The notes below the pieces were generated by a model that worked only from the letters and a program-made list of their open reading frames with translations, ran no database searches and was not told the origin of the DNA. The translations under genes were made by a program, and so were the position numbers. From NCBI GenBank assembly GCA_041287705.1, contig JBGGNE010000275.1, forward strand, positions 16,454-80,453: 64,000 nucleotides of DNA. The letters are read 5' to 3'. Of this stretch, positions 27,832-36,639 are shown piece after piece. The stretch comes from LW23 sp041287705 (lineage in GTDB: Bacteria > Verrucomicrobiota > Verrucomicrobiia > Methylacidiphilales > UBA1321). Each line of letters begins with the position of its first letter. Position 1 is the stretch's first letter.

Positions 27832-29634
27832 ATGCTGAAACCTGTTGATAATGAAGCGCGCGAAATCAAGATGCTGGACGGTCTCTGGCATTTTGCTCAG
27901 GACCCCGATGATGGTGGAGAGGGCAGGGGATGGCATTCTTCGCGCCTGCCGGGTGCTCTGAAGATGCCGGTTCCCGCAAGTTACAATGACTTAACGCAGG
28001 ATCCAGCCCTTCGAGATCACGTGGGGGCGGTATGGTATCAACGCGAAGTGTGGGTTCCCAGGGGATGGAGCCATGATGACATCGAAATCCGTATCGGTGC
28101 CGCGGGAAATCACGCCACGGTATGGTGGGATGGCATATGCCTCGGCACTCACCGTGGAGCCTTTCTTCCCTTTTCCGTCTCTCTTGGTGAGCTGACGGAC
28201 GAACATGTTCTGCATCTGCTTACCATCCGCGTGAATAACCGCCTGACATTTGCAGATCTTCCCACAGGAAATGTTGTTGCTGCGGGAATGAAACGCCCCG
28301 GCTACACAGGTAAGAGGGTTCACCAGGATAGCTTCCATGATTTCTACAACTATTCCGGTATTCACCGTAGCGTTATGCTGTTACATCTGCCTCGACATCG
28401 TATCGAAGCTATTAACGTTACATCCAGTATAGAGGGAAAGCTTGGCATCCTGAATTGGAATGTTAAAGAGTACGGAGAACGTGGCAGACTGAAGGTGCGT
28501 CTTCTGGATGCCAATGCCATGGAAGTGGCACAGGGCGAAGGATTTCAGGGAAGTTGTACAATTGAAAATGTTCATCCGTGGGCTCCGGAATCTCCGCATC
28601 TTTATCTTCTTCAATGCGATTTGCTGGAAGGAGATAAGCTGGTAGATCGCTATGCCCTGCCGGTTGGTATTCGCACAGTCTCCGTCAGCAAGGATGCATT
28701 TCTACTAAATGGCAAGCCTTTCTATTTTAGGGGTGTGGGAAAGCACGAGGACAGCGTATTGTTTGGGCGTGGACATAACTCCGTGGTGCTGACGAAAGAC
28801 TTCGCGATGATGGAGTGGCTGGGAGCCAATTCCTTTCGTACGTCGCACTATCCCTACGACGAAGAGTGGCTGGATGAAGCTGATCGTCGAGGTATAGCCG
28901 TTATTGGTGAAGTGCCTGCAGTAGGATTTAATCCATGGAATGAGAAGACAGACTGGTTTACGCATGGCAAGGTAGATCAACATACATTAGCTAATCATCT
29001 TGCGGATATCGAAGCCTTGATTGCCAGGGATGCACATCATCCATGTATTGTTGCGTGGAATCTGCTGGTAGAAGCTCCCACATATGAAGAGGGCGCCTTG
29101 CCCTACGCCGAGGCGCTGGTTAAGAGGACGCGTGAGCTGGATCCTACGCGCCCACTCACTTTCGAGCAGAGCTCTCGCCCGGAAGCATGCCGCGTTCAGC
29201 AGCTTGCGGACTTCATATGTGTCTCCCGTTACTACGGCTGGTATGAGAATACAGGAGACCTGGATGAAGCAGTTCTTACACAATGCCTGATGTATGAGCT
29301 TAAGGCATGGCGTGAGCGCTTCGGGCAACCCGTATTCATGTTGGAGTTTGGTGCTGATACCATTGCGGGAATGCATAGCGATCCACCTGTCATGTTTAGT
29401 GAAGAATATCAGGTGGAGATCTTCAGACTTTACTCTCAGGTACTGGATCAGTGTCCGTGGATCATAGGCGAGCACATCTGGAATCTGGCGGATTTTGCTA
29501 CCAAGCAGGGATTGAATCGAATGATGGGCAACCGCAAAGGCATTCTCACCCGCGACCGACAGCCCAAGATGGGCGCACACTTTTTAAAAAGGAGGTGGAA
29601 AAGCGTTGACGAAAGCGGCAGACCGTCGAGCTAA
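27832..29634 (+). CDS. uidA: Beta-glucuronidase (GH2), acid/base motif changed
   Basis: From the ATG at 27832 (MLKPVDNEAREIKMLDGLW, matching the E. coli enzyme start) the product has 600 residues. The GH2 sugar-binding, immunoglobulin-like and TIM-barrel domains are in order. Candidate acid/base is Glu414, nucleophile is Glu505 (LEFGADTIAGMH), and the glucuronate-recognising Asn567-x-Lys569 is present in GNRKG; all sit one residue after their E. coli counterparts. The residue before the acid/base glutamate is valine, where nearly all clan GH-A enzymes have asparagine. It is probably cytoplasmic. It releases glucuronic acid from glucuronides and is followed by a LacI regulator. Confidence 0.9.
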   Translation: MLKPVDNEAREIKMLDGLWHFAQDPDDGGEGRGWHSSRLPGALKMPVPASYNDLTQDPALRDHVGAVWYQREVWVPRGWSHDDIEIRIGAAGNHATVWWDGICLGTHRGAFLPFSVSLGELTDEHVLHLLTIRVNNRLTFADLPTGNVVAAGMKRPGYTGKRVHQDSFHDFYNYSGIHRSVMLLHLPRHRIEAINVTSSIEGKLGILNWNVKEYGERGRLKVRLLDANAMEVAQGEGFQGSCTIENVHPWAPESPHLYLLQCDLLEGDKLVDRYALPVGIRTVSVSKDAFLLNGKPFYFRGVGKHEDSVLFGRGHNSVVLTKDFAMMEWLGANSFRTSHYPYDEEWLDEADRRGIAVIGEVPAVGFNPWNEKTDWFTHGKVDQHTLANHLADIEALIARDAHHPCIVAWNLLVEAPTYEEGALPYAEALVKRTRELDPTRPLTFEQSSRPEACRVQQLADFICVSRYYGWYENTGDLDEAVLTQCLMYELKAWRERFGQPVFMLEFGADTIAGMHSDPPVMFSEEYQVEIFRLYSQVLDQCPWIIGEHIWNLADFATKQGLNRMMGNRKGILTRDRQPKMGAHFLKRRWKSVDESGRPSS

Positions 29635-29692
29635 GGCCGGCTCAGAGGTAGAGTCCATGCGCATTTCGCGCAAAAAACGGCGTTATTTCGGA

Positions 29693-29732
29693 GGCTTTCG
29701 GCGTATACGGCAAAGTATACTGTTCGAAAGCC
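29693..29732. promoter_or_regulatory. Large complex dyad, candidate LacI-family operator
   Basis: GGCTTTCG (29693-29700) pairs with CGAAAGCC (29725-29732). Between them are two copies of the palindrome GTATAC (29703-29708 and 29715-29720) six bases apart. The whole is a 40-base dyad centred near 29712, about 64 bases before the LacI-type start. An autoregulatory operator is the simplest reading; a terminator for the beta-glucuronidase gene is the alternative. Confidence 0.5.
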
Positions 29733-29795
29733 AACCGGCAGGCGGCGCTTTGCCTGATAACCCGACACCGACGGATAAGGAAAGGAGTAAGCGAC

Positions 29796-30818
29796 ATGAG
29801 GCCTACGATGAAGACCATTGCAGACGAGGCCCATGTCAGCATCATGACGGTGTCGCTTGCCCTGCGCAATCACCCACGCATTTCGTCCGCAACGCGTCAG
29901 AAAATCATGGGAGTAGCGGAAAAGCTCGGCTACCAGCCCAACCCCATGGTGGCGAATCTGATGACGCACATCCGTTCCTCGAGACCCGTGCCGTATCAGG
30001 CTAATCTGGCGTACCTTACAGCTTTTGAATCACCCACGGCCTGGCAGAAACATCCCGTGGCGTACCTGGCTTACCAGGGGATGAGAGCGCGTGCTCGCGA
30101 GGTGGGGTATCTGGTCGATACATTCTGGATTAGAGAGCCTGGGCTGAACCAGCACAACTTGTCGCGCGTGCTTCGTTCCCGCAATATTCAGGGCGTCATT
30201 CTGGCTCCGTTGCCGCGTGTCGGCGTGCTGGATGAGTTTGACTGGTCCCAGTGGAGCTCTGCTGCCTTGGGAAACTCCCTGCTCAGCCCTCGCATTCACT
30301 GCGTCACGCATCATCAATACCACGGCATGTGGCTGGTGTTGAATATGCTGGACCAGAAAGGGTATAAGCGGATAGGTCTCGCCATGGATGAATGGGTGGA
30401 TGACAAGGTTGATCGCACGTTTACCTCCTGCATGGCGGGCTATCAGGTGCGGCTTCCGGCTTCGCGCAGAGTACCCATCCATCTGCGCAAGGCACTTGAT
30501 CCCGTTCCCCTGGCGGCGTGGATGAAGAAATACAAGCCGGACGTCATTGTGGGCCACGACGGGCTCGTCTACTGCCTTCAGCAGCTCGGCATTTGCGTTC
30601 CGGGCGATGTCGCCGTGGCGCATCTGGGTGTTCCTTCTGCCTTTGATTCCAATGTCTCCGGACTCGATCAGAGCTGGACGCTGGCCGGCGCTTCGGTTGT
30701 GGATGCCGTAGTTGCACAGATTAACCGCAACGAAAGGGGAATTCCTGCCAGACCGCAGACGATTATGCTGGAAGGCGCGTGGGTCGAGGGAAAATCCACT
30801 CCTGGCCCGGCGCGATGA
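29796..30818 (+). CDS. LacI-family transcriptional regulator
   Basis: The 340-residue protein has a LacI helix-turn-helix at residues 5-50 (MKTIADEAHVSIMTVSLALRNHPRISSATRQKIMGVAEKLGYQPNP split by helices) and a sensor domain of about 280 residues. The start at 29796 has AGGAG eight bases upstream. The sensor contains NIQGVILAPLP, GYKRIGLAMDEW and KPDVIVGHDGLVYCL, typical effector-domain strands. It follows the beta-glucuronidase gene and faces the convergent GntP permease gene. The dyad at 29693-29732 is a candidate operator. The effector is probably a glucuronide or breakdown product. Confidence 0.92.
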   Translation: MRPTMKTIADEAHVSIMTVSLALRNHPRISSATRQKIMGVAEKLGYQPNPMVANLMTHIRSSRPVPYQANLAYLTAFESPTAWQKHPVAYLAYQGMRARAREVGYLVDTFWIREPGLNQHNLSRVLRSRNIQGVILAPLPRVGVLDEFDWSQWSSAALGNSLLSPRIHCVTHHQYHGMWLVLNMLDQKGYKRIGLAMDEWVDDKVDRTFTSCMAGYQVRLPASRRVPIHLRKALDPVPLAAWMKKYKPDVIVGHDGLVYCLQQLGICVPGDVAVAHLGVPSAFDSNVSGLDQSWTLAGASVVDAVVAQINRNERGIPARPQTIMLEGAWVEGKSTPGPAR

Positions 30819-30850
30819 GCATTCGCGTAGCCGTGGTCGCAGCAGAATCC

Positions 30851-32248
30851 CTACACAAGGCCCGTCAGATAAAATACCGCTATGACGACAAAGACTGCCG
30901 CTGTCTTAATGAGCGTAATGGCAAAGATATCGCGATACGATTGCGCGTGAGTCAGTCCTGTAACGGACAGCAGAGTAATAACCGCGCCGTTGTGTGGCAG
31001 GGTATCCATCCCGCCACTGGCCATGGAGGCGACGCGGTGCAGCACTTCCGCGGGAATACCTGCCTGCAGTGCGTGGGGAATAAAGGTGTCCTGCATGGCG
31101 GCCAGGGCAATGCTGAGTCCTCCCGATGCCGACCCCGTTATGCCCGCAAGCGCGCTTACAGTTATGGCGATATCGATGAGCGGTTCCTTAAAAAGCGCTA
31201 TCATTCCGGTGACCGCTACAAAGCCTGGCAAGGCTGCAATGACAGCTCCGAAACCATACTCCGAAGCCGTATTCATGGAGGCAAGCAGTGCGCCCGAGAT
31301 CGCCGGCTTGGTGCCCTCAGCGAAGCGAGCTGAGGTACTCTTCCAGGAAAAAGCGAGGACGGAAGCGATACCAATCAGGAGCGCCCCCTCTACTGCCCAG
31401 ACTGCCGTGAGGCGAGAAATTTCCTGAGTAACCGGCGCTGCTTTGCCAAACATGCTGGGCTGGAACGAATGTGTCGGGCCATAAAACCAGGGAATGGCCG
31501 ACGTAAACACATAGTTCATAACGCCGACAAGCAGTAGCGGTATAATGGCAATTGCAGGGTGGCACATCTGCCCGTCTTCCACCGTCTCGGGCTCATTGAT
31601 GAGATTTTCCCCGTAGCCTTCTCCAGCCAGTTCGGCTGTGCGCCGACGCCACTCCATGTAGGCCAAGCCGGCAATAAGGATGAAAACAGCCCCCATAATA
31701 CCCAGCCATGGAGCGGAGAATATCGTGGTCTTAAAGAAAGTCGTGGGAATGATGTTCTGAATCTGCGGAGTGCCAGGCAGGCAATCCATGGTGAACGTGA
31801 ACGCCCCCAGCGCTATGCTACCGGGAATCAGCCGCTTGGGAATGTTAGCTCGCTTAAACATTTCTGCCGCGAAGGGATATACCGCAAACACCACTACAAA
31901 GAGCGATACACCTCCGTAGGTGAGCAGGGCGCATACCGCGACGATCGAAGCGATGGCGCGGTTGCTGCCCACAGTGGCAATAATTGTGGCTACTATGGAT
32001 TTGGCAAAGCCGGATATCTCCATAAGTTTGCCAAAGATCGCCCCAAGCAGAAACACCGGGAAGTACTGTTTGAGAAAGTCGGCCAGCCTGACCATGAATA
32101 ACCCGCTGAACATGGGGGCGACCAGCGAGGCGTCGGTCAGCAGAACCGCGCCAAGCGCCGCTATGGGAGCGAAGAGAATAACGCTGTATCCCCGATAGGC
32201 GATGATCATGAGGAAGATCAACGCTGCAAAAACTATCACGACGCTCAT
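30851..32248 (-). CDS. GntP-family permease
   Basis: This 465-residue integral membrane protein has about 12-14 hydrophobic segments. It matches the GntP family (COG2610) in length and pattern (LYGGVSLFVVVFAVYPFAAEMFKRANIPKRLIPGSIALG and the FTMDCLPGTPQIQNIIPTTFF region). Family members carry gluconate, related sugar acids, or citrate-like acids in symport with protons. Next to a beta-glucuronidase, a glucuronate- or aldonate-type substrate is plausible but not shown. It is convergent with the LacI gene (32-base gap) and divergent from the tannase gene. Confidence 0.88.
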   Translation of the reverse strand: MSVVIVFAALIFLMIIAYRGYSVILFAPIAALGAVLLTDASLVAPMFSGLFMVRLADFLKQYFPVFLLGAIFGKLMEISGFAKSIVATIIATVGSNRAIASIVAVCALLTYGGVSLFVVVFAVYPFAAEMFKRANIPKRLIPGSIALGAFTFTMDCLPGTPQIQNIIPTTFFKTTIFSAPWLGIMGAVFILIAGLAYMEWRRRTAELAGEGYGENLINEPETVEDGQMCHPAIAIIPLLLVGVMNYVFTSAIPWFYGPTHSFQPSMFGKAAPVTQEISRLTAVWAVEGALLIGIASVLAFSWKSTSARFAEGTKPAISGALLASMNTASEYGFGAVIAALPGFVAVTGMIALFKEPLIDIAITVSALAGITGSASGGLSIALAAMQDTFIPHALQAGIPAEVLHRVASMASGGMDTLPHNGAVITLLSVTGLTHAQSYRDIFAITLIKTAAVFVVIAVFYLTGLV

Positions 32249-32270
32249 AAATTATTTTGGTGACGTTCGA

Positions 32271-32285
32271 CCGGGATATTCCCGT
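32271..32285. promoter_or_regulatory. Short perfect dyad in the GntP/tannase divergent region
   Basis: CGGGATATTCCCG forms a near-palindrome with five-base arms inside the 255-base divergent promoter region, 24-38 bases upstream of the permease start. An operator for the nearby LacI-family regulator is possible; the motif differs from the dyad at 29693. Confidence 0.25.
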
Positions 32286-32503
32286 GCGGCAGTCTGGCCA
32301 ACGTACGCGGTGTTGCTTATATGCCACATGCTTAGCAATGGCGAGAAGGGCACCCACTCTGCCTTCACTTTGCCGCGTGACAACAACATATTTTGTTCAA
32401 ACTGTAGACGCAGCCTTTGAGATCTAATTAAGCCTTGTCGTATGCCAATACTCCCATCACCATTGTAGCGCTCAATATCCATTCCCGGTGCGGGCGTTGA
32501 ATT

Positions 32504-34048
32504 ATGAACATAAAAGTCGCAACTCTCTGCCTGGTGACTCAGTTTCTCAACATGGTGGCGTACGGCCAGAATACACAGACGAACACCACGGCTCTGCCGC
32601 CCGCGGACGACCGGATTGCGGCCATAAAAGCTCTGAAAATCGATTGCGCTACCATCACCCAGGTGCAGTACGATGCATCGCCATCCATCACCGCTCCGGA
32701 TGGCAAGAAGGCCAACAACCTGCCACCACGTACCATTGTTAAAATGGTGCTGAATCCGGCCAAGGGCTCCAATATCAATGTCGAGATATGGCTTCCGGAA
32801 GCCGCGAAATGGAACTCCAGGATGCTCGGCCTGGGCAATGGCGGATCCGCAGGACGTATCAACTCCGTGGGCCTGGCCTGGCCGGCCAGCGGTGGCTATG
32901 CCGCTGTGACTACGGATATGGGCACCGCGCCCAATGCAGATTCGGGTGTAGGGAACACTGAGGTCTGGAAGGATTTCGGTTTCCGCGCCACGCATCTCAT
33001 GACCGTTGCGGCCAAGCAGGTTATCCAGGCGTACTACGGCAAGCCGCCTGAATTCTCCTACTTCAACGGCGGTTCAACAGGAGGACAGCAGGCTCTGCAG
33101 GAAGCCCAGCGGTATCCCGAAGACTACGACGGCATTGTCGCGGCCATTCCGGCGCATTGCCGCACCCCGCTTCACGCTTACTTCCTCTGGAACGATCAGA
33201 TTCTCGCCAAGTGCGCGTTCACCAAGACGCAACAGGATAACATCGTGGCTGCGGGGAACGAATATATGGCATCGCGCGAAGTGCCGGCAATCGCGGGCAA
33301 GTTCATTTCCGATCCTCGCTGCGAGGGCAAAGACATCGAAGCCGTCATCGCCCTGGCTTTACAGAAGGATCCCACGCTCACCAGGGATCATGCCGATGCT
33401 ATGCGAAAGCTCTTCGACGGCCCCAGGCACGCGGAAACCGGCGAGCGCATCTTCAACGGCATTCCTTTCGGCTGCCCCTTTGATCCCTCGCACGGGCATT
33501 TGTACCTCTTCAAGTGGGTTTTTGGCGCCAATAAAAAGCTCGGCGACATCAATTTCGGCAGTGACATCGACACTTATACCAAGGCTCTGGGGCCTTACCT
33601 CAACGCCGAAAACGCCGATCTCAGCGCCTTCGAAAAGCGCGGTGGCAAGCTCATCATTTCGTCGGGGGCAGCCGATCAAATCGTGCCCTACCACGCTACG
33701 CTGGACTATTACGAGCGTGTGGTCGAGCACTTCGGCAGCCTGGAGAAAGTGCAATCGTTCTGCAAACTCTACATCATCCCCGGCATGGCCCACGGCGGCG
33801 GCCCCGGCCTTAGCCCCCAGGGCAATCTGGTGGACCTGGTTAAAACCTGGCGCGAAAAAGGCACCGCCCCCGAAGCTATCCGAGGAAAACGCGCTGCGAA
33901 CGGCAAGACTGAGCTGGATATCCCCATCTATCCCTATCCCACCAAAACCACCTGGGACGCCGCCACCTCCACCTACAAACCCGTGGAAGGCCCGCGCCGA
34001 GGCGTTGACCGCGTGGCAGAACGCTTCCGCCCCGCGGCTGCGGAGTAA
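32504..34048 (+). CDS. Secreted tannase/feruloyl esterase family protein lacking the CS-D-HC cysteines
   Basis: The 514-residue protein has a signal peptide ending near MVAYGQN (residue 22) and an alpha/beta hydrolase fold. Candidate triad: Ser191 (NGGSTGGQQAL), Asp391 (GAADQIVP) and His430 (PGMAHGGG). The tannase/FaeB family normally has a cysteine just before the serine and just after the histidine, joined by a disulfide. Here both are glycine, so the loss is coordinated. It probably hydrolyses esters of phenolic acids with sugars or plant polysaccharide, in the periplasm or outside. It is divergent from the GntP permease gene. Confidence 0.88.
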   Translation: MNIKVATLCLVTQFLNMVAYGQNTQTNTTALPPADDRIAAIKALKIDCATITQVQYDASPSITAPDGKKANNLPPRTIVKMVLNPAKGSNINVEIWLPEAAKWNSRMLGLGNGGSAGRINSVGLAWPASGGYAAVTTDMGTAPNADSGVGNTEVWKDFGFRATHLMTVAAKQVIQAYYGKPPEFSYFNGGSTGGQQALQEAQRYPEDYDGIVAAIPAHCRTPLHAYFLWNDQILAKCAFTKTQQDNIVAAGNEYMASREVPAIAGKFISDPRCEGKDIEAVIALALQKDPTLTRDHADAMRKLFDGPRHAETGERIFNGIPFGCPFDPSHGHLYLFKWVFGANKKLGDINFGSDIDTYTKALGPYLNAENADLSAFEKRGGKLIISSGAADQIVPYHATLDYYERVVEHFGSLEKVQSFCKLYIIPGMAHGGGPGLSPQGNLVDLVKTWREKGTAPEAIRGKRAANGKTELDIPIYPYPTKTTWDAATSTYKPVEGPRRGVDRVAERFRPAAAE

Positions 34049-34085
34049 TGCCTCATGCAATGGGGACGGCGCCCAGTTCCTGAGT

Positions 34086-36347
34086 TCAGAACGAGTAGCT
34101 CATGCCTCCGTAGATGCTGCGGCGCTGGCCGTACTGGGCGGCGCCGGCTCCGATGCCGGTTCCGTCGCGGAGCTGATAGGTCTGGTCGAAGAGGTTGAGG
34201 ACGTCCATGCGGAATTTCAGGTTTTCTGCGCCGATGAACTTGAACGATTGCTCGAAGCCCATGTTCACGGCGCAGTAAGCGGGAAGCGTTCCGCCATTGG
34301 GTACCGCGCCTTCATTCCGCAGGCCGCTGCCGCAAATCATCTCGACATAGGGGCGGTTCTCAATCTGGCTGATGAGATAGGAAACGCCTACTGCGCCGGA
34401 GAAGCGTTGATCGTGATCCAGATAGATAAAGTGATTATCCACGTACTCTGGATCTTCTGCCACAATGGCCTGGGAGGAGTTAAAGCCTTTGCCTATGCCG
34501 CGCTCCAGTGAGAAGTTGGCGTATGCAGATAAGCCGCCTTGTGTATAGGACTGGCTGATTTCCAGACCGAAAATCTCTCCTTCGCGATAGTTAAAGACAC
34601 TGAGAATAGGCGCAGCGCCGAACTGTCCGTTATCCAGCTGGTTTTGGGCCTTCTTGTAATAGGCGTCGATCCCTACCTGATAGGCGGGCGTAAACTTATG
34701 TACAATACCTATATCGAAGTAGTGAGAGCGCTCGGCCTGGGCGGGATCATTGGGGAGATCGGGATCCGCCGCGTTGGTGGTGCCGGCAAACTTGCTGACG
34801 GCTCCGGAAGGGGTGTTTTCCAAAGAAGGCGGCGTAAAGTAGCTGGCGTAGCCGGCGTGGATGGATGTGTTTTTGCTTAACTGATAGGTAGTGTTGATGC
34901 GCGGGCTAAACTGATTCTGATCCGTCTGTCCGAGATACAGATCAAAGCGTCCACCATAGTTTACGGTCCAGTCTCTGGTGATTTTCCATTCGTCCTGCAG
35001 ATAGAGGCCCAGAGTAAAAGCGGCCTGATAGGAGCGATCTGCAATCATGAAAGGATCGCCCACGGCTTCACCATCTTCATCCGTGGCAAATACAGAAGTG
35101 TTTGTTACCTGCAACGCGCCCTGATAGTTAAAAATCAGTCCGCCCCGGAGAGTATGGCAATCGTTAAGCTCATAGCTTCCATCGAACTGCAGGCCATTCG
35201 ACATAACGCTTTTATCAATGCTTCCTGCTACACCGTTAAAGAAGAGATCGCCCTGCCAGTCAGGATCAAACGAAACCTGGCTGTAGCGATTAAAAAGTGC
35301 TACCTGGAAGGTCAGTGCATCTACAGTCTTCTGGTACGCCAGCACTTCATAGTTATTTTGCTCTCGCTGGCGTTCGTTCAGGGCTGCGGAATCGAACGTC
35401 TGCACGTCCGCAGTAGGGAAGAAGGTGGAGCTCTCGTTGTTTTGCAGGCCGGGCGTATTGGGGATTTCAAACTGCTTGTAGGATGCCCCGGTAATCAAAC
35501 TGATACGGCTGGTGTCATCAATAATATGAGAGATGTAGGCGAAACCGCGGAACTGTTCCGTAGTGTCATGAATGGCATCGCGCGAACTCGTGGGGTTTTC
35601 AATTCCCAGAGTACTATGAAGGTAGCTGCCTGACACATAGAAGCTGGTTTTGCCAATTGTTCCGCCGTACTGCATGCTGGGGTTCAGAGTTTCATTGCTG
35701 CCGCCGTACATGTTCAGAGTGCCGCCAGGATTAAGCGCGCCGCTCTTGGTGTGAATATCGACGATGCCGGCAGTTCTGAGCCCAAACTGTGCGGGAAGAG
35801 CTCCGGTGATCAGATCTACCCTGTCTACAAACCGGGTATCGAACTCGTTGCCAAAGCCAGTGATGCCCTCGGGTATCAGGACATCGTTAATGCGGTACTG
35901 AATGTTGGAGTGCTCGTTGCGGATGTGGACCGCCCCGGAGCCGAGGGAATCCTGGCTTACGCCCGGAAACCGCAGCAGAAGTTTGTTGAACGGAACGTTC
36001 TCTCCCTGGGCCTGCGACTGAATCTGAGTCTGGTCAATGCTATATACCGTGGCGCCCAGTGAGGGCACAATCTTTTGCCGAGCTTCGTCAAGCTGACCGA
36101 AGACAGTCACTGCCTCCAGCGTAACGGGCGGTGCGTTGAGCCCCTCGTTGATAATCGGATCCCGCAAGCTCGAGCCGGCAGAAGGAGCGTCGGTTGTCTT
36201 TTGTGCAGCTTTATTGGGATAGGGCATATCTGCGGCCAGGGCAATTTCGATGCTGCAAGGTATGCCCACAAGAGTGAAAAGACCGACAAAGCCACTGAAG
36301 AATGCGCGATTTATTCTTGAACTACCAAAGACGCAAGTAAGTTGCAT
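34086..36347 (-). CDS. TonB-dependent outer-membrane receptor
   Basis: The 753-residue protein has a signal peptide ending near IALAADM (residue 40), a plug domain (about 75-210, with VTVFGQL, LLLRFPGVSQDSLGSGAVHIRNEHSNIQYRINDV split by strands) and a 22-strand-type barrel ending in the terminal Phe required for outer-membrane insertion. It imports a large or scarce ligand using TonB energy. Beside the esterase and glucuronidase a plant-derived oligosaccharide or phenolic conjugate is plausible; siderophore uptake is the alternative. The start has no ribosome binding site, but a 19-codon upstream frame ends in TAATG at the start codon. Confidence 0.9.
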   Translation of the reverse strand: MQLTCVFGSSRINRAFFSGFVGLFTLVGIPCSIEIALAADMPYPNKAAQKTTDAPSAGSSLRDPIINEGLNAPPVTLEAVTVFGQLDEARQKIVPSLGATVYSIDQTQIQSQAQGENVPFNKLLLRFPGVSQDSLGSGAVHIRNEHSNIQYRINDVLIPEGITGFGNEFDTRFVDRVDLITGALPAQFGLRTAGIVDIHTKSGALNPGGTLNMYGGSNETLNPSMQYGGTIGKTSFYVSGSYLHSTLGIENPTSSRDAIHDTTEQFRGFAYISHIIDDTSRISLITGASYKQFEIPNTPGLQNNESSTFFPTADVQTFDSAALNERQREQNNYEVLAYQKTVDALTFQVALFNRYSQVSFDPDWQGDLFFNGVAGSIDKSVMSNGLQFDGSYELNDCHTLRGGLIFNYQGALQVTNTSVFATDEDGEAVGDPFMIADRSYQAAFTLGLYLQDEWKITRDWTVNYGGRFDLYLGQTDQNQFSPRINTTYQLSKNTSIHAGYASYFTPPSLENTPSGAVSKFAGTTNAADPDLPNDPAQAERSHYFDIGIVHKFTPAYQVGIDAYYKKAQNQLDNGQFGAAPILSVFNYREGEIFGLEISQSYTQGGLSAYANFSLERGIGKGFNSSQAIVAEDPEYVDNHFIYLDHDQRFSGAVGVSYLISQIENRPYVEMICGSGLRNEGAVPNGGTLPAYCAVNMGFEQSFKFIGAENLKFRMDVLNLFDQTYQLRDGTGIGAGAAQYGQRRSIYGGMSYSF

Positions 36348-36406
36348 TAAGCGGATTTAGTGGAATCGGGCGATTTTTGCAAAGAATTTATGCAATAAAA
36401 TTGCAT
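36347..36406 (-). CDS. Possible 19-codon leader frame coupled to the TonB receptor
   Basis: An ATG at 36404-36406 opens a 19-codon frame whose TAA shares one base with the receptor ATG (TAATG), the arrangement expected for translational coupling. Both start codons sit in the same ten-base context, CTTAATGCAA on the minus strand, 59 bases apart. No ribosome binding site precedes it, so expression is uncertain. Confidence 0.25.
   Translation of the reverse strand: MQFYCINSLQKSPDSTKSA
36390..36406. promoter_or_regulatory. Palindrome upstream of the TonB receptor
   Basis: ATGCAAT (36390-36396) and ATTGCAT (36400-36406) are perfect complements around AAA. It lies 43 bases before the receptor start and overlaps the possible leader start. 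It is a candidate operator or attenuation element. Confidence 0.35.
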
Positions 36407-36577
36407 TAAGGAGTCATCTTAACTCTTTGTCCTGTAATCGGACATATTCCGGAATCGACTTCGCTCCTGTCATTAGCTCTGTCTGTGCATGGCCGGCAGA
36501 CAGGCCCTGCGCAGCATGCTACCTGCTTTGACCTCAAAAATGCCTGACGCAGCACCGTGACGCAGACACGAATGTGC

Positions 36578-36603
36578 GAACCTCAGTCCTGTGACCGAGG
36601 TTC
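36578..36603. terminator. Hairpin after the Verru_Chthon operon
   Basis: GAACCTC (36578-36584) pairs with GAGGTTC (36597-36603), and an inner GTC/GAC adds three pairs around a four-base loop. It lies 37 bases beyond the stop of the last operon gene. The T-rich run follows on the plus strand, so its use as a minus-strand terminator is uncertain. Confidence 0.4.
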
Positions 36604-36639
36604 TTACTCTTTATTTTACTCAAAAATGACAAGCCCGGC

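Larger units (their letters stand above)
36348..36639. other. Receptor leader and operon-end spacer
   Basis: This 292-base spacer lies between the Verru_Chthon operon end and the receptor start. It holds the possible leader frame at 36347, the palindrome ATGCAATAAAATTGCAT at 36390-36406, and a hairpin at 36578-36603. The rest shows nothing recognisable. Confidence 0.4.

Noticed and set aside
33006..34511. Long plus-strand frame overlapping the tannase gene in another frame
   Set aside because: It is rich in Arg, Ser and Pro as expected of an out-of-frame reading, and the tannase frame carries the catalytic motifs.
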